Origin: Curtanaerobium respiraculi
GTDB lineage: Bacteria; Actinomycetota; Coriobacteriia; Coriobacteriales; Eggerthellaceae
Assembly: GCF_024609215.1 (NCBI RefSeq)
Contig: NZ_JANIPD030000002.1
Span: 25,678-89,677 of the forward strand
Reading direction: 5' to 3'
DNA length: 64,000 nucleotides
The position numbers and the translations under genes are program-made. The stretch's first letter is position 1. Every line of letters begins with the position of its first letter. The notes below the pieces were generated by a model. The model saw only the letters and a list, made by a program, of their open reading frames with translations. It was not told the origin of the DNA and searched no databases. Shown in pieces: positions 18,799 through 27,720 of the stretch.

Positions 18799-20325
18799 AT
18801 GCAAGTGTATATGGTCGGCCTATCCCATAAGACCGCCGAAGTGGACGTGCGCGAGGCCGTGTCCATCACGCATGTGAGGTGCGAGAGCGCCGACCGCGTG
18901 CTCGCCCAGCAGCCCGCGATCCGCGGCGCCGTCATCCTGTCCACATGCAACCGGACTGAAATCTACGTCGATACCGACGATTCCCGTGCCGCCCACGAGC
19001 AGATCTGCGATTTCATCGCATCGTTCAACTCCATCGACCGCAGCGTGTTCGAAGGCCATCTGTACAAGCGCAACGGGTTCGAGGCGGTGCACCATCTGTT
19101 CAGCGTGGTATCCTCGCTGGAATCCATGGTGCTAGGCGAGCAGCAGATCACCGGGCAGGTGCGCGAGGCCTTCAAGAAGAGCATGCAGGCCGGTACCTGC
19201 ACCATGGTCCTCGCGCGGCTGTTCCGCCAAGCGCTGTCCTGCGGCAAGCGCGTCCGAAACGAAACTGCGATCAGCGAGAACCACATCTCCCTGTCGACGG
19301 TCGCGATCGATGTCGCGCGCGATGAATTCGACATCTTCGACGATAAGACCGTCTTGGTCGTCGGATCGGGGGAGATGAGCGAGCTTGCGGCGCGTTACCT
19401 GCGCGAACTGGGCGTGCGATCCTTCATCGTCAGCAGCCGCACGTTCGCCCACGCCTGCACCCTCGCCCAGGAACTGGGCGGCGATGCGCAGCCGTACGAG
19501 AATCTTCCCGAGTTGCTGAGCCATGCGGATATCGTCATCTCGTCCACGGCGGCGCCCCGCACGATCATCGAACCCGCCATGCTGCAACGATGCAAGGAAC
19601 ATCTGCTCATCCTGGACATCGCGCTGCCCCGCGATGTCGATCCCGCCTGCGCCGGCGTTCCGGGCGTGACATTGTACGACCTCGACAACCTGGGTCGCAT
19701 CATCAGCGAAAACCAGCGGAAGCGCCGCAAAGCCGCCGATGCCGCCCGCGCTATCGTCGAGAACGAGACCCGGAACTTCCTTTTGTGGGTCGCCGAGCAT
19801 GCGGTGACGCCGACCATCAAACGGATGCGCGCGGATGCGGAAACCATGCGCGTGTCCGAGGTGGACCATCTGGTGCGCAAGCTCACGGTGGACCTGAGCG
19901 ACGACGATCGCGCCTCCCTTGATGCGGCAACGCGCGCCATCGTGAAGAAGATGCTGCACGAGCCGACGGTGCGCATGAAGCAGAGCGCCGCGCACAATCG
20001 CGATTTCGAATGCGTCGAGGCGGTGCGCTACCTGTATGGCTATTCGAATCCTGGCGAGATGGTGGAGCATGCCGCTTCCATCTCGGATGACATGGCCGCG
20101 ATCGGCGGCCCCCGCTCGCCGAAGGGCGGTATGCCGCCCCATCCGATTCCCCGCAATACCCATATCGCGGGACTGAACGGGAGCTTGAGCCGCAAGGACA
20201 TGATCGCCATGTGCCGCCATATATTGGATTCGCTTGACGCCGAGGGCGGCATGCCGACCGACCGGATTCCCCTGGCGCGCGTGCAGGCGTACGCGCAGCA
20301 GGTTGCGAAGGCGAAGGAGGAATAG
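18799..20325 (+). CDS. hemA: Glutamyl-tRNA reductase
   Basis: This 508-residue enzyme reduces glutamyl-tRNA to glutamate-1-semialdehyde, the first committed step of tetrapyrrole synthesis. The catalytic cysteine sits in STCNRTEIY, and MVLGEQQITGQV is diagnostic. A Rossmann domain (VLVVGSGEMSELAARYL) follows. The C-terminus is longer than the usual 420-450 residues, ending in a variable tail of about 70. The start at 18799 has GGGAGGA upstream. Confidence 0.96.
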   Translation: MQVYMVGLSHKTAEVDVREAVSITHVRCESADRVLAQQPAIRGAVILSTCNRTEIYVDTDDSRAAHEQICDFIASFNSIDRSVFEGHLYKRNGFEAVHHLFSVVSSLESMVLGEQQITGQVREAFKKSMQAGTCTMVLARLFRQALSCGKRVRNETAISENHISLSTVAIDVARDEFDIFDDKTVLVVGSGEMSELAARYLRELGVRSFIVSSRTFAHACTLAQELGGDAQPYENLPELLSHADIVISSTAAPRTIIEPAMLQRCKEHLLILDIALPRDVDPACAGVPGVTLYDLDNLGRIISENQRKRRKAADAARAIVENETRNFLLWVAEHAVTPTIKRMRADAETMRVSEVDHLVRKLTVDLSDDDRASLDAATRAIVKKMLHEPTVRMKQSAAHNRDFECVEAVRYLYGYSNPGEMVEHAASISDDMAAIGGPRSPKGGMPPHPIPRNTHIAGLNGSLSRKDMIAMCRHILDSLDAEGGMPTDRIPLARVQAYAQQVAKAKEE

Positions 20326-20326
20326 G

Positions 20327-21262
20327 TTGACGAAGAGGAAGATCGTCCTGGGGAGCCGCGGCAGCAAGCTGGCGCTCTGGCAGGCGAGCCACGTGCGCGA
20401 CCTGCTTGCGGAGCGAGCGCCCGAGTATGAGTATGACATCCGCGTCATCCATACCAAGGGCGACAAAATCCTGGATGTCGCCCTGTCGAAGATAGGGGAC
20501 AAGGGACTGTTCACCAAGGAGCTCGAACGCGAGCTCATGCGCGGCGGCGTCGATCTGTGCGTGCATTCGATGAAGGACATGCCCACGCAGCTGCCCGACG
20601 GCCTGGCGATCCTCGGCGTGCCGGAGCGCGCCGTCCCCTTCGATGCCCTGGTGGGACCTGCGGGCATCGCGCTTGAGGGCCTGCCAGCCGGAGCGCGCGT
20701 GGCGACGGGGTCGCTGCGCCGCATCGCCCAGCTGAAGCGCCTGCGCCCCGATATCCAAACGTGCGAGATGCGCGGCAACATCGACACGCGCATCGGCCGC
20801 GTGATGGCGGGCGAGTTCGACGCGGCCATCCTCGCCGCCGCCGGCCTGCACCGTTTGGGGCTGCATGAGAACATCGCGCAGGTCCTGCCCGCTGCCACCA
20901 TGATTCCCGCCGTTGGCCAGGGGGCCATCGCCGTCGAGGCCCGCGAGGGCGACGACGAGGTTCGTCGGCTATGCGCGGCGATCACGAATGATTCCACCCT
21001 GCGATGCGTGTCCGCGGAGCGCTACGTCCTGCGCGAGCTGGAGGGCGGATGCCAGGTTCCCATGGGTGCCCATGCGGGCATCGCGGGCGAAGGGGACCGT
21101 GCCGTCTTCGCCATGACCGCGTTCGTGAGCTCGCTCGACGGATCGCGCTTCCTGCAAGCCGCGGGCCAGGGGGCGTGCGACGGCTGGCTGGATGTCGCGA
21201 GTCGCATCACGGACGATTTGGTCGCGCAAGGCGCCGAGGAGATTCTGGAGGAACTGCGATGA
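20327..21262 (+). CDS. hemC: Porphobilinogen deaminase (hydroxymethylbilane synthase)
   Basis: This 311-residue enzyme joins four porphobilinogens into hydroxymethylbilane. The N-terminal GSRGSKLALWQA and the dipyrromethane cofactor cysteine in LEGGCQVPMG are both present. The start is a TTG at 20327 behind AAGGAGG, immediately after the hemA stop. The stop overlaps the next start as ATGA. Confidence 0.95.
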   Translation: MTKRKIVLGSRGSKLALWQASHVRDLLAERAPEYEYDIRVIHTKGDKILDVALSKIGDKGLFTKELERELMRGGVDLCVHSMKDMPTQLPDGLAILGVPERAVPFDALVGPAGIALEGLPAGARVATGSLRRIAQLKRLRPDIQTCEMRGNIDTRIGRVMAGEFDAAILAAAGLHRLGLHENIAQVLPAATMIPAVGQGAIAVEAREGDDEVRRLCAAITNDSTLRCVSAERYVLRELEGGCQVPMGAHAGIAGEGDRAVFAMTAFVSSLDGSRFLQAAGQGACDGWLDVASRITDDLVAQGAEEILEELR

Positions 21263-22827
21263 GCGATACGTGCGTGTACCTTGTCGGAGCCGGACCGGGC
21301 GACCCGGGCCTGCTGACCCTTCGCGCGAAGGAGCTGCTGCAGCGGGCGGACGCGATCGTCTACGATTACCTGGCAAGCGATGCCGTCATCAGGTTCGCGT
21401 CGCCCGCCGCGGAACGGCATTTCGTGGGGAAAAAGGGCTTCTCCCGGCATGTGACCCAACCGGAGATCAACGATCTTCTGGTCGAGCTCGCGCGGATGGA
21501 AAAGGGCTCCATCGTCCGGCTGAAGGGCGGAGATCCCTTCGTGTTCGGACGCGGTGGGGAAGAGGCGCTCGCCCTGCGCGCGGAGGGCATCCCCTTCGAG
21601 GTCGTCCCGGGTGTGACCGCGGGCGTTGCCGCGCCGGCGTATGCGGGCATCCCCGTAACCCATCGTCATGTGGCGAGCAGCGTCGCGCTGATCACGGGGC
21701 ACGAGACGCCCGAGAAGAACGAATCCGCCATCGATTGGGAGAGCCTCGCCAAAGGCGCGGATACCCTGTGTTTCTACATGGGCATCCGGGACCTCCCCCT
21801 CATCGTGCGCCGCCTGACCGAGGCGGGACGGGCGGGAAGCACGCCGGTCGCCCTGGTCCGCTGGGGCACCACGGTGCGGCAGGAGACGCTGGTCGCCACG
21901 CTGGACTCCGTGGTGGAATCGGCGGAGCGCGCCCGATTCAAGGCGCCGGCAATCATCGTGGTGGGCGAAGTCGTCGCGCTGCGCGACCGGCTGAACTGGT
22001 TCGAGAAGAAGCCGCTGTTCGGCAAAACTGTCGTGGTCACCCGCTCGCGCGAGCAGGCGAGCGCGCTGTCCGCCCGCCTGCGGGACGCGGGTGCCGAGGT
22101 GGTTGAGTTCCCCACGATCGAGATTGCGCCGCGGCCTCTCGATGCGCGGGCCAGGGAGGCCATCGCCCGCCTTGCAAGCGATGCCGCAGCGGTTCGGGAG
22201 GCCTACGATTGGGTGGTGTTCACCAGCGTCAACGGCGTGTCGTGCTTCTTCGACATGCTGAAGGAGGCAGAAAGCGACGCCCGCGTGTTCGGCGGCGTGA
22301 AAGTTGCCGCCATCGGTCCCGCCACGGCGGCGGCGCTCGCATCGCATGGCATCGCCGCCGACCTCGTCCCACCTCGTTTCGTTGCGGAAAGCGTCGTCGA
22401 GGCGCTTCGCGCGAGCGGTGTGGGCGGGGGGGCCAGCGTGCTCATTCCCCACGCGGCAGCCGCCCGCGACGCCCTGCCCCGGCTGTTGGAGGGGGCGCGC
22501 GTCCGGGTGGACGTGCTGCCCGTATACGACACGGTCATGCCCGCCGAGTCCGATCAGGCCTCCGATTTGGTTGATCGCCTGCGTGCCGGATCGGTCGATG
22601 CCGTCACGTTCACGAGTTCCTCGACCGCGCGCAATTTCGCCGCGCTGCTCGACCGGGCGGCGCCGGGCGAGCGTGCGAACCTCGTCGAGGGAGTCGTGGG
22701 CGCGAGCATCGGCCCCGTCACGAGTGAGACGATGCGCAGCCTCGGCCTGCCTGTTTCGGCAGAGGCGCCCGAATACACCATCCCCGCCCTCGCGCGAACC
22801 GTCGAAGAGGCGCTCGCCGACGAATAG
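21259..22827 (+). CDS. cobA-hemD: Fused uroporphyrinogen-III C-methyltransferase / uroporphyrinogen-III synthase
   Basis: This 522-residue protein joins two enzymes. Residues 1 to about 245 are the SAM-dependent methyltransferase (VYLVGAGPGDPGLLTLRA and GGDPFVFGRGGEE) that makes precorrin-2. Residues from about 250 to the end are uroporphyrinogen-III synthase, with the weak conservation typical of HemD (VVFTSVNGV and TFTSSSTARNF). Such fusions are common in clostridia and actinobacteria. It commits uroporphyrinogen to the siroheme branch. Confidence 0.94.
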   Translation: MSDTCVYLVGAGPGDPGLLTLRAKELLQRADAIVYDYLASDAVIRFASPAAERHFVGKKGFSRHVTQPEINDLLVELARMEKGSIVRLKGGDPFVFGRGGEEALALRAEGIPFEVVPGVTAGVAAPAYAGIPVTHRHVASSVALITGHETPEKNESAIDWESLAKGADTLCFYMGIRDLPLIVRRLTEAGRAGSTPVALVRWGTTVRQETLVATLDSVVESAERARFKAPAIIVVGEVVALRDRLNWFEKKPLFGKTVVVTRSREQASALSARLRDAGAEVVEFPTIEIAPRPLDARAREAIARLASDAAAVREAYDWVVFTSVNGVSCFFDMLKEAESDARVFGGVKVAAIGPATAAALASHGIAADLVPPRFVAESVVEALRASGVGGGASVLIPHAAAARDALPRLLEGARVRVDVLPVYDTVMPAESDQASDLVDRLRAGSVDAVTFTSSSTARNFAALLDRAAPGERANLVEGVVGASIGPVTSETMRSLGLPVSAEAPEYTIPALARTVEEALADE

Positions 22828-22897
22828 ATTGCGCATCGGGCGGATTCGCATCCGAGGGGTCTGCCCGCGTGCCCGATGACCGAGAAGGAGAAGCAAG

Positions 22898-24142
22898 TTG
22901 ATCGGTATTTCCAAACTCTATTGCGGTGCCGTGGAGCCGGCGGACGTGCTGCGCTACCGCCGCATGTCCAAGGAGCTGCCCAGCGGCCTGCTGCAGTTCA
23001 GCAAGGACAAGAAGCCCGTGGTGGTGTGGAACTGCACGCGCACCTGCAATCTGAAGTGCGAGCATTGCTACGCGCAATCCGATGCGCAGGCCTACGACCA
23101 GCTCTCGACCGACGAGGCGAAGGCGATGATCGATGACTTGGCAGCATTCGGCGCCCCTGTGCTGCTGTTCAGCGGCGGTGAGCCCACCGTGTGTCCCGAC
23201 CTGCTCGAGCTCATGCATCATGCGAAGAAGCAGGGGATGCGCGTGGTGATCTCCACCAATGGCACGCTCATCAGCAAGGACATGGCCGAGAAGTTCGCCG
23301 AGGTGGGTCTTTCGTACGTGGGGGTCTCCTTCGACGGCGATCCGGCCACGCACGATAGGTTCCGCGGCGTCGACGGCGCCTTCGACATGGCGCTGCGCGG
23401 GCTGAAGAACAGCCAGGAAGCCGGCATCAAGGTGGGGCTGCGCTTCACCATCAACAAGCACAACTGGCGCGAGATCAACGACATCTTCGACCTGATGCAG
23501 CGCGAGAACATCAACCGCGCCTGCTTCTACCATCTGGTGTATTCCGGTCGAGGCACCGAGATGATGGACGAGGATCTGGACCACGGGGAGACGCGCCAGG
23601 CGGTCCGCCTGATCATGGACCGCACGAAGCAGTGGTTCGACGCCGGCGGGACGCCCGAGATCCTGACGGTGGACAACCACGCCGACGCCCCGTTCGTGTA
23701 CATGGAGCTTCTGAAGGAGGATCCCGAGCGTGCGGCCAAGGTCATGCAGTTGCTGCAATGGAACCAGGGGAACAGCAGCGGCAACGGAATCGGGTGCGTC
23801 AGCTGGGACGGCGAGGTGTATGCCGACCAGTTTTGGCGGCATTTCAGCTTCGGCAACGTGAAGGAGCGCCCCTTCAGCGAGATTTGGAGCGACGTGAGCC
23901 GTGCCACCGAGGGAAGCGAGTTGATGTTCCGCCTGAAGGACAAGCGCCCCTGGGTGAAAGGCCGCTGCGCCGGGTGCCGCTGGCTCGACATCTGCGGCGG
24001 CAATTTCCGCGTGCGGGCGGAGGCGGCCACGGGCGATCTGTGGGCTCCCGATCCCGCATGCTACCTGACCGATGAGGAGATCGCGAAGCACGCCGACGAC
24101 CCCGAGAAGCGCGTCGTCGAGGCGCCCGCATACGAAAACTAG
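22898..24142 (+). CDS. ahbC: Radical SAM protein AhbC (didecarboxysiroheme deacetylase, NirJ-like)
   Basis: This 414-residue protein has the radical SAM cluster motif CNLKCEHC, GGEP, and a C-terminal cysteine set (CVSWDG, CAGCRWLDIC and DPACYL) for an auxiliary iron-sulfur cluster. The N-terminus MIGISKLYCG and LLQFSKDKKPVVVWN are characteristic of the AhbC/NirJ1 group. AhbC removes the acetate side chains of 12,18-didecarboxysiroheme to give Fe-coproporphyrin III. Neighbours favour AhbC over the heme d1 enzyme NirJ. The start is a TTG at 22898 with AAGGAG upstream. Confidence 0.88.
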   Translation: MIGISKLYCGAVEPADVLRYRRMSKELPSGLLQFSKDKKPVVVWNCTRTCNLKCEHCYAQSDAQAYDQLSTDEAKAMIDDLAAFGAPVLLFSGGEPTVCPDLLELMHHAKKQGMRVVISTNGTLISKDMAEKFAEVGLSYVGVSFDGDPATHDRFRGVDGAFDMALRGLKNSQEAGIKVGLRFTINKHNWREINDIFDLMQRENINRACFYHLVYSGRGTEMMDEDLDHGETRQAVRLIMDRTKQWFDAGGTPEILTVDNHADAPFVYMELLKEDPERAAKVMQLLQWNQGNSSGNGIGCVSWDGEVYADQFWRHFSFGNVKERPFSEIWSDVSRATEGSELMFRLKDKRPWVKGRCAGCRWLDICGGNFRVRAEAATGDLWAPDPACYLTDEEIAKHADDPEKRVVEAPAYEN

Positions 24143-24190
24143 GTTCGTCCGCGCCGGCGGCTGGACTGCCGGCGCGTTGTTGGAAGGAAG

Positions 24191-25186
24191 ATGGGTTCGA
24201 TGGAGTACGGCAAATTCCCCGCCTACCGCCCGCGCCGCATGCGCGATGGCGAGCTGGCGCGAAACATGATCCGCGAGACGGTGCTTTCGGCGGATGATTT
24301 CATCTATCCGCTGTTCGTGAAGCCGGGCGAGGGCAGGCGCGACGAGATCGCCTCCATGCCGGGCGTGTTCCAGGTGTCGTTGGACATGCTGATGGATGAG
24401 ATCCGCGAGCTGCTCGAGCTGGGCATCCATTACGTGCTGCTCTTCGGGATCCCGGCGAGCAAGGACGAGCTCGGGTCATCGGCGTGGGACGAGCACGGCA
24501 TCGTGCAGGAGGCGTGCCGCATCATCCGCGCTGAGGCTCCCGAGATGTACATCATCTGCGACGTGTGCATGTGCGAATACACGAGCCACGGCCATTGCGG
24601 CAAGCTCGACGCAGACGGCTACGTGAACAACGACGACACGCTTCAGCTGCTGGCCAACGAGGCCGTGAGCATGGCGAAAGCAGGGACGCACATGGTGGCC
24701 CCGAGCGACATGATGGACGGTCGCATCGGCTTTATGCGGCGGGCCCTCGACGAAGCCGGATTCGAGCGCGTGCCCATCATGAGCTACTCGACCAAATACG
24801 CCAGCGGATTCTACGGGCCGTTCCGCGACGCCGCCGACAGCACGCCGTCGTTCGGCGACCGGCGCGCCTACCAGATGGACCCCGCGAACTCCCAGGAAGG
24901 CGTGCGCGAGGCGCTCTACGACATCGCCGAGGGCGCCGATATGGTGATGGTGAAGCCCGCGCTGCCATACCTGGACGTGCTCCAGCGCGTGAAGGCGGAA
25001 ACCGGCTTCCCCACGGCTGCCTACAATGTGAGCGGCGAATACTCGATGGTCAAGGCGGCCGCGCGTAACGGATGGATCGACGAGAGGCGCGTGGTGCTCG
25101 AGTTGCTCTGCGGCATCAAGCGGGCAGGTGCCGACATGATCATCACCTACCATGCCAAAGATGCCGCCCGCTGGCTGGCCGAATAA
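24191..25186 (+). CDS. hemB: Delta-aminolevulinic acid dehydratase (porphobilinogen synthase)
   Basis: This 331-residue enzyme condenses two aminolevulinate molecules to porphobilinogen. The Schiff-base lysines are Lys202 in SYSTKYAS and Lys255 in MVKPALPYLD. A cysteine cluster at residues 123-136 (CDVCMCEYTSHGHCG) marks the zinc-dependent form. The start at 24191 has GGAAGG upstream, though a second ATG three codons in is possible. It lies between the two radical SAM genes. Confidence 0.96.
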   Translation: MGSMEYGKFPAYRPRRMRDGELARNMIRETVLSADDFIYPLFVKPGEGRRDEIASMPGVFQVSLDMLMDEIRELLELGIHYVLLFGIPASKDELGSSAWDEHGIVQEACRIIRAEAPEMYIICDVCMCEYTSHGHCGKLDADGYVNNDDTLQLLANEAVSMAKAGTHMVAPSDMMDGRIGFMRRALDEAGFERVPIMSYSTKYASGFYGPFRDAADSTPSFGDRRAYQMDPANSQEGVREALYDIAEGADMVMVKPALPYLDVLQRVKAETGFPTAAYNVSGEYSMVKAAARNGWIDERRVVLELLCGIKRAGADMIITYHAKDAARWLAE

Positions 25187-25198
25187 GAGGAGCCGTCG

Positions 25199-26545
25199 GT
25201 GAGTGGGGAACGCAACATGCGCCTTGGGCAGATGATGCTCGATGCCAAGGATGCCGCGCAGGCCGCGGGGAAGATCGACGACGGGTCCCGGCCGCACGGC
25301 GGGCACCCCTCGTGGGTTCCCAAATCGGGAAAGCGGCCGGAATGGACGAAGGGAAGGGGTGGCGAACGCAGGGCGTCCGACGCTGCGCCGCCGCGTGGGC
25401 ATCCCGGCAGCCATGCTGGCGCCCGCCCCGGGGGCGGTGCGGCGGCGCTGGCGTATCAGGAGCGCACGGGCATCAAGGCCCCCCGCATCGTCGCGTGGGA
25501 GATCACGCGCAGCTGCAACCTGTCCTGCGCGCATTGCCGCGCGGCGGCGGAATTCGGGGCGTATCCGGGCGAGCTCTCGCTCGATGAGTGCAAAGCGCTC
25601 ATCGACGATATCGCCAGCATCACCAACCCCATCCTCATCCTCACCGGCGGCGAGCCGTTCATGCGGCCCGATATCTGGCAGATAATCGACTACGCACGGG
25701 ATCGCAGCTGCATGCCCGTCATCGGCACGAACGCCACCACCATCACCGAAGATATCGCGCGGAACATGCAGGAGCATGGGATCACCCGTATGAGCGTGTC
25801 GCTGGACTTCCCCGACGCCGAGCGCCATGATGCGTTCCGTGGCCAGAAAAGCGCCTACGACGACGCCGTGCGGGGGATCAAGCTGGCGCAGCAGCACGGC
25901 GTGGGGGTGCAGATCAACACGACCGTCACCAAGCAGAACGCCAAGGTGCTCGACGAGATGCACGGCCTCGCCAAGGATTTGGGGGCGGTTGCGTTCCATC
26001 CGTTCCTTTTGGTGCCCACGGGACGCGGTGAGAACCTGCGCGATATCGAGCTGACGCCCGAGGAATACGAAGAGGTGCTCACCTGGGCATACTACAAATC
26101 GAAGACGAGCCCGCTGCATTTCAAGCCCACGGACGCCCCCCAGTATTACCGCATCGCGCATCAGAAGGCGCGCGAGGAGGGCAGCCGAGTTACCGCCGAG
26201 GAATACGGCACCGAGGCCATGACGCGCGGCTGCCTCGGCGGGATCACGTTCGTGTTCATCAGCCATACCGGCGATGTGCAGCCCTGCGGGTACTTCGATA
26301 TGCAGCTGGGAAACGTGAAGGAGACGCCCTTCAGCGAGATCTGGACGAACTCGCCGGTGTTCAACGACCTGCGCGACTTCGGCAAGCTGAAGGGGAAGTG
26401 CGGCGCCTGCGAGTACAAGGCCGTCTGCGGCGGGTGCCGTGCGCGCGCCCTTTCCGCTACCGGCGACTACATGGAAGAGGAGCCGTACTGCGCCTACGTG
26501 CCGCGCTCGATGAGGGCGCGCGGGGAAGCGGATGGAGCCGTCTAG
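25199..26545 (+). CDS. ahbD: Radical SAM heme synthase AhbD, with a long N-terminal extension
   Basis: This 448-residue protein is a radical SAM enzyme (CNLSCAHC near residue 107, GGEP) with a C-terminal SPASM-like cysteine set (CGACEYKAVCGGC and YCAY). AhbD oxidatively decarboxylates two propionates of Fe-coproporphyrin III to make heme b. The first 85 or so residues are rich in Gly, Pro, Arg and Lys and look disordered. An annotator could place the start later, but the GTG at 25199 has GAGG upstream and the frame is open throughout. It lies 12 nt after hemB. Confidence 0.85.
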   Translation: MSGERNMRLGQMMLDAKDAAQAAGKIDDGSRPHGGHPSWVPKSGKRPEWTKGRGGERRASDAAPPRGHPGSHAGARPGGGAAALAYQERTGIKAPRIVAWEITRSCNLSCAHCRAAAEFGAYPGELSLDECKALIDDIASITNPILILTGGEPFMRPDIWQIIDYARDRSCMPVIGTNATTITEDIARNMQEHGITRMSVSLDFPDAERHDAFRGQKSAYDDAVRGIKLAQQHGVGVQINTTVTKQNAKVLDEMHGLAKDLGAVAFHPFLLVPTGRGENLRDIELTPEEYEEVLTWAYYKSKTSPLHFKPTDAPQYYRIAHQKAREEGSRVTAEEYGTEAMTRGCLGGITFVFISHTGDVQPCGYFDMQLGNVKETPFSEIWTNSPVFNDLRDFGKLKGKCGACEYKAVCGGCRARALSATGDYMEEEPYCAYVPRSMRARGEADGAV

Positions 26546-26637
26546 AAGCTTTTCTCCACGGGCGACGCCCCGATCAAGGAATATCAAAAGCCCATGGAAC
26601 CGCATGGGGCCTGCACCTTTCGTCCTAAGGAGCGAGA

Positions 26638-27720
26638 ATGGTCGTCGATGATGCCAAACAGGAAGTGCTCGATGCCATCCAATCCCGATTCCCCCTGGTC
26701 CACGATCCATACGGCCAGCTCGCCGCAGAACTCGGGCTCGACCGCGACGAGGTGAAGCGGGCGGTCGTCGATCTGTATGCCGATGCGAGCATACGGAGGA
26801 CCGGGGGCTCGTTCGATTCCCGGCGGCTGGGCTATACGAGCACGCTGTGCGCGCTCGCGGTTCCCGGCGGCCCCGAACGCGTGCAGGCGGCCGCCGACGT
26901 GTGCAACCGGTACACGGGCATCACGCACAACTACGGGCGCGAGAACCGCTACAACCTGTGGTTCACGCTGATCACGCCAAGCCCGGAGGTCCGTGCGCGG
27001 ATACTTGCGGAGATCAAGCGGGATTCGGGGTGCGAGGATCTGCTCGACATGCCGGCTCTGCGGATCTTCAAGATCAACGGGGACTTCGGTAGGCAGCAGC
27101 GCGCGCTATCCGGGAAGGCGGATTCGATCGATTCGACACTGCGGCGCGAGGACAAGGAGGTCGAAGCGGTTCCGTTCGACTCCGGCAATCCCTTCGACGT
27201 CGCCTTGGTGCGGTGGGCGCAGGACGATATGGCGCGTTCGAGCGAGGGGGAGGTGCTCGATTTCCCCTTCGAGCGGGGAGCCCGCCAGATATCCGCGGAA
27301 ACGCGCGAGGATGCGACCGAGGAGCAGGTGCTGCTGCGGCTGCGGCAGCTGCGCGCCGCCCGCGCCCTCCGCAGGTTCGGCGCCATGGTCCGTCACCAGG
27401 TTATCGGATTCGGATTCAACTGCATGACCGCTTGGGACATCCCCGACGAGCACGTCGAGCGTGCCGGCATGCTGCTCAAGGAGAAGGTATTCGTGAGCCA
27501 TTGCTATGCCCGCCCGCGCCAGGGATTGTGGAGCGCGAACATCTATGCCATGATTCATGCGAAGACCGTCGAGCAGGAATCGCGGCAAATCGCCGAGCTT
27601 GAGGAGGCCCTGAACGAAGCGGGCGTGCCCTTCAACGAGCGGTTCGTGCTCAACACGACGCACGAGTACAAGAAGTGTTCCATGAGATATTTCGTAGGGG
27701 AGCGTACCTATGGCAACTAG
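26638..27720 (+). CDS. ahbAB: Fused siroheme decarboxylase, AhbA-AhbB
   Basis: This 360-residue protein holds two Lrp/AsnC-like units in one chain. The first, about residues 1-150 (FPLVHDPYGQLAAELGL, then THNYGRENRYNLWFTLI), matches AhbA. The second, about 200-360 (RALRRFGAMVRHQVIGFGFN, then VSHCYARP, NIYAMIHAK and KKCSMRYF), matches AhbB. Together they decarboxylate siroheme to 12,18-didecarboxysiroheme. The two subunits are separate genes in Desulfovibrio; a comparable fusion, NirDL, is known in heme d1 operons. The start has AAGGAGCGAG upstream, and the end overlaps hemL by 11 bp. Confidence 0.87.
   Translation: MVVDDAKQEVLDAIQSRFPLVHDPYGQLAAELGLDRDEVKRAVVDLYADASIRRTGGSFDSRRLGYTSTLCALAVPGGPERVQAAADVCNRYTGITHNYGRENRYNLWFTLITPSPEVRARILAEIKRDSGCEDLLDMPALRIFKINGDFGRQQRALSGKADSIDSTLRREDKEVEAVPFDSGNPFDVALVRWAQDDMARSSEGEVLDFPFERGARQISAETREDATEEQVLLRLRQLRAARALRRFGAMVRHQVIGFGFNCMTAWDIPDEHVERAGMLLKEKVFVSHCYARPRQGLWSANIYAMIHAKTVEQESRQIAELEEALNEAGVPFNERFVLNTTHEYKKCSMRYFVGERTYGN

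Noticed and set aside
22898-27720. Heme d1 (denitrification) biosynthesis locus
   Set aside because: AhbC, AhbA and AhbB resemble NirJ, NirD and NirL, but there is no nirS, nirE, nirF or nirN, and a second radical SAM enzyme of AhbD type plus early heme genes and a dsr locus are present.
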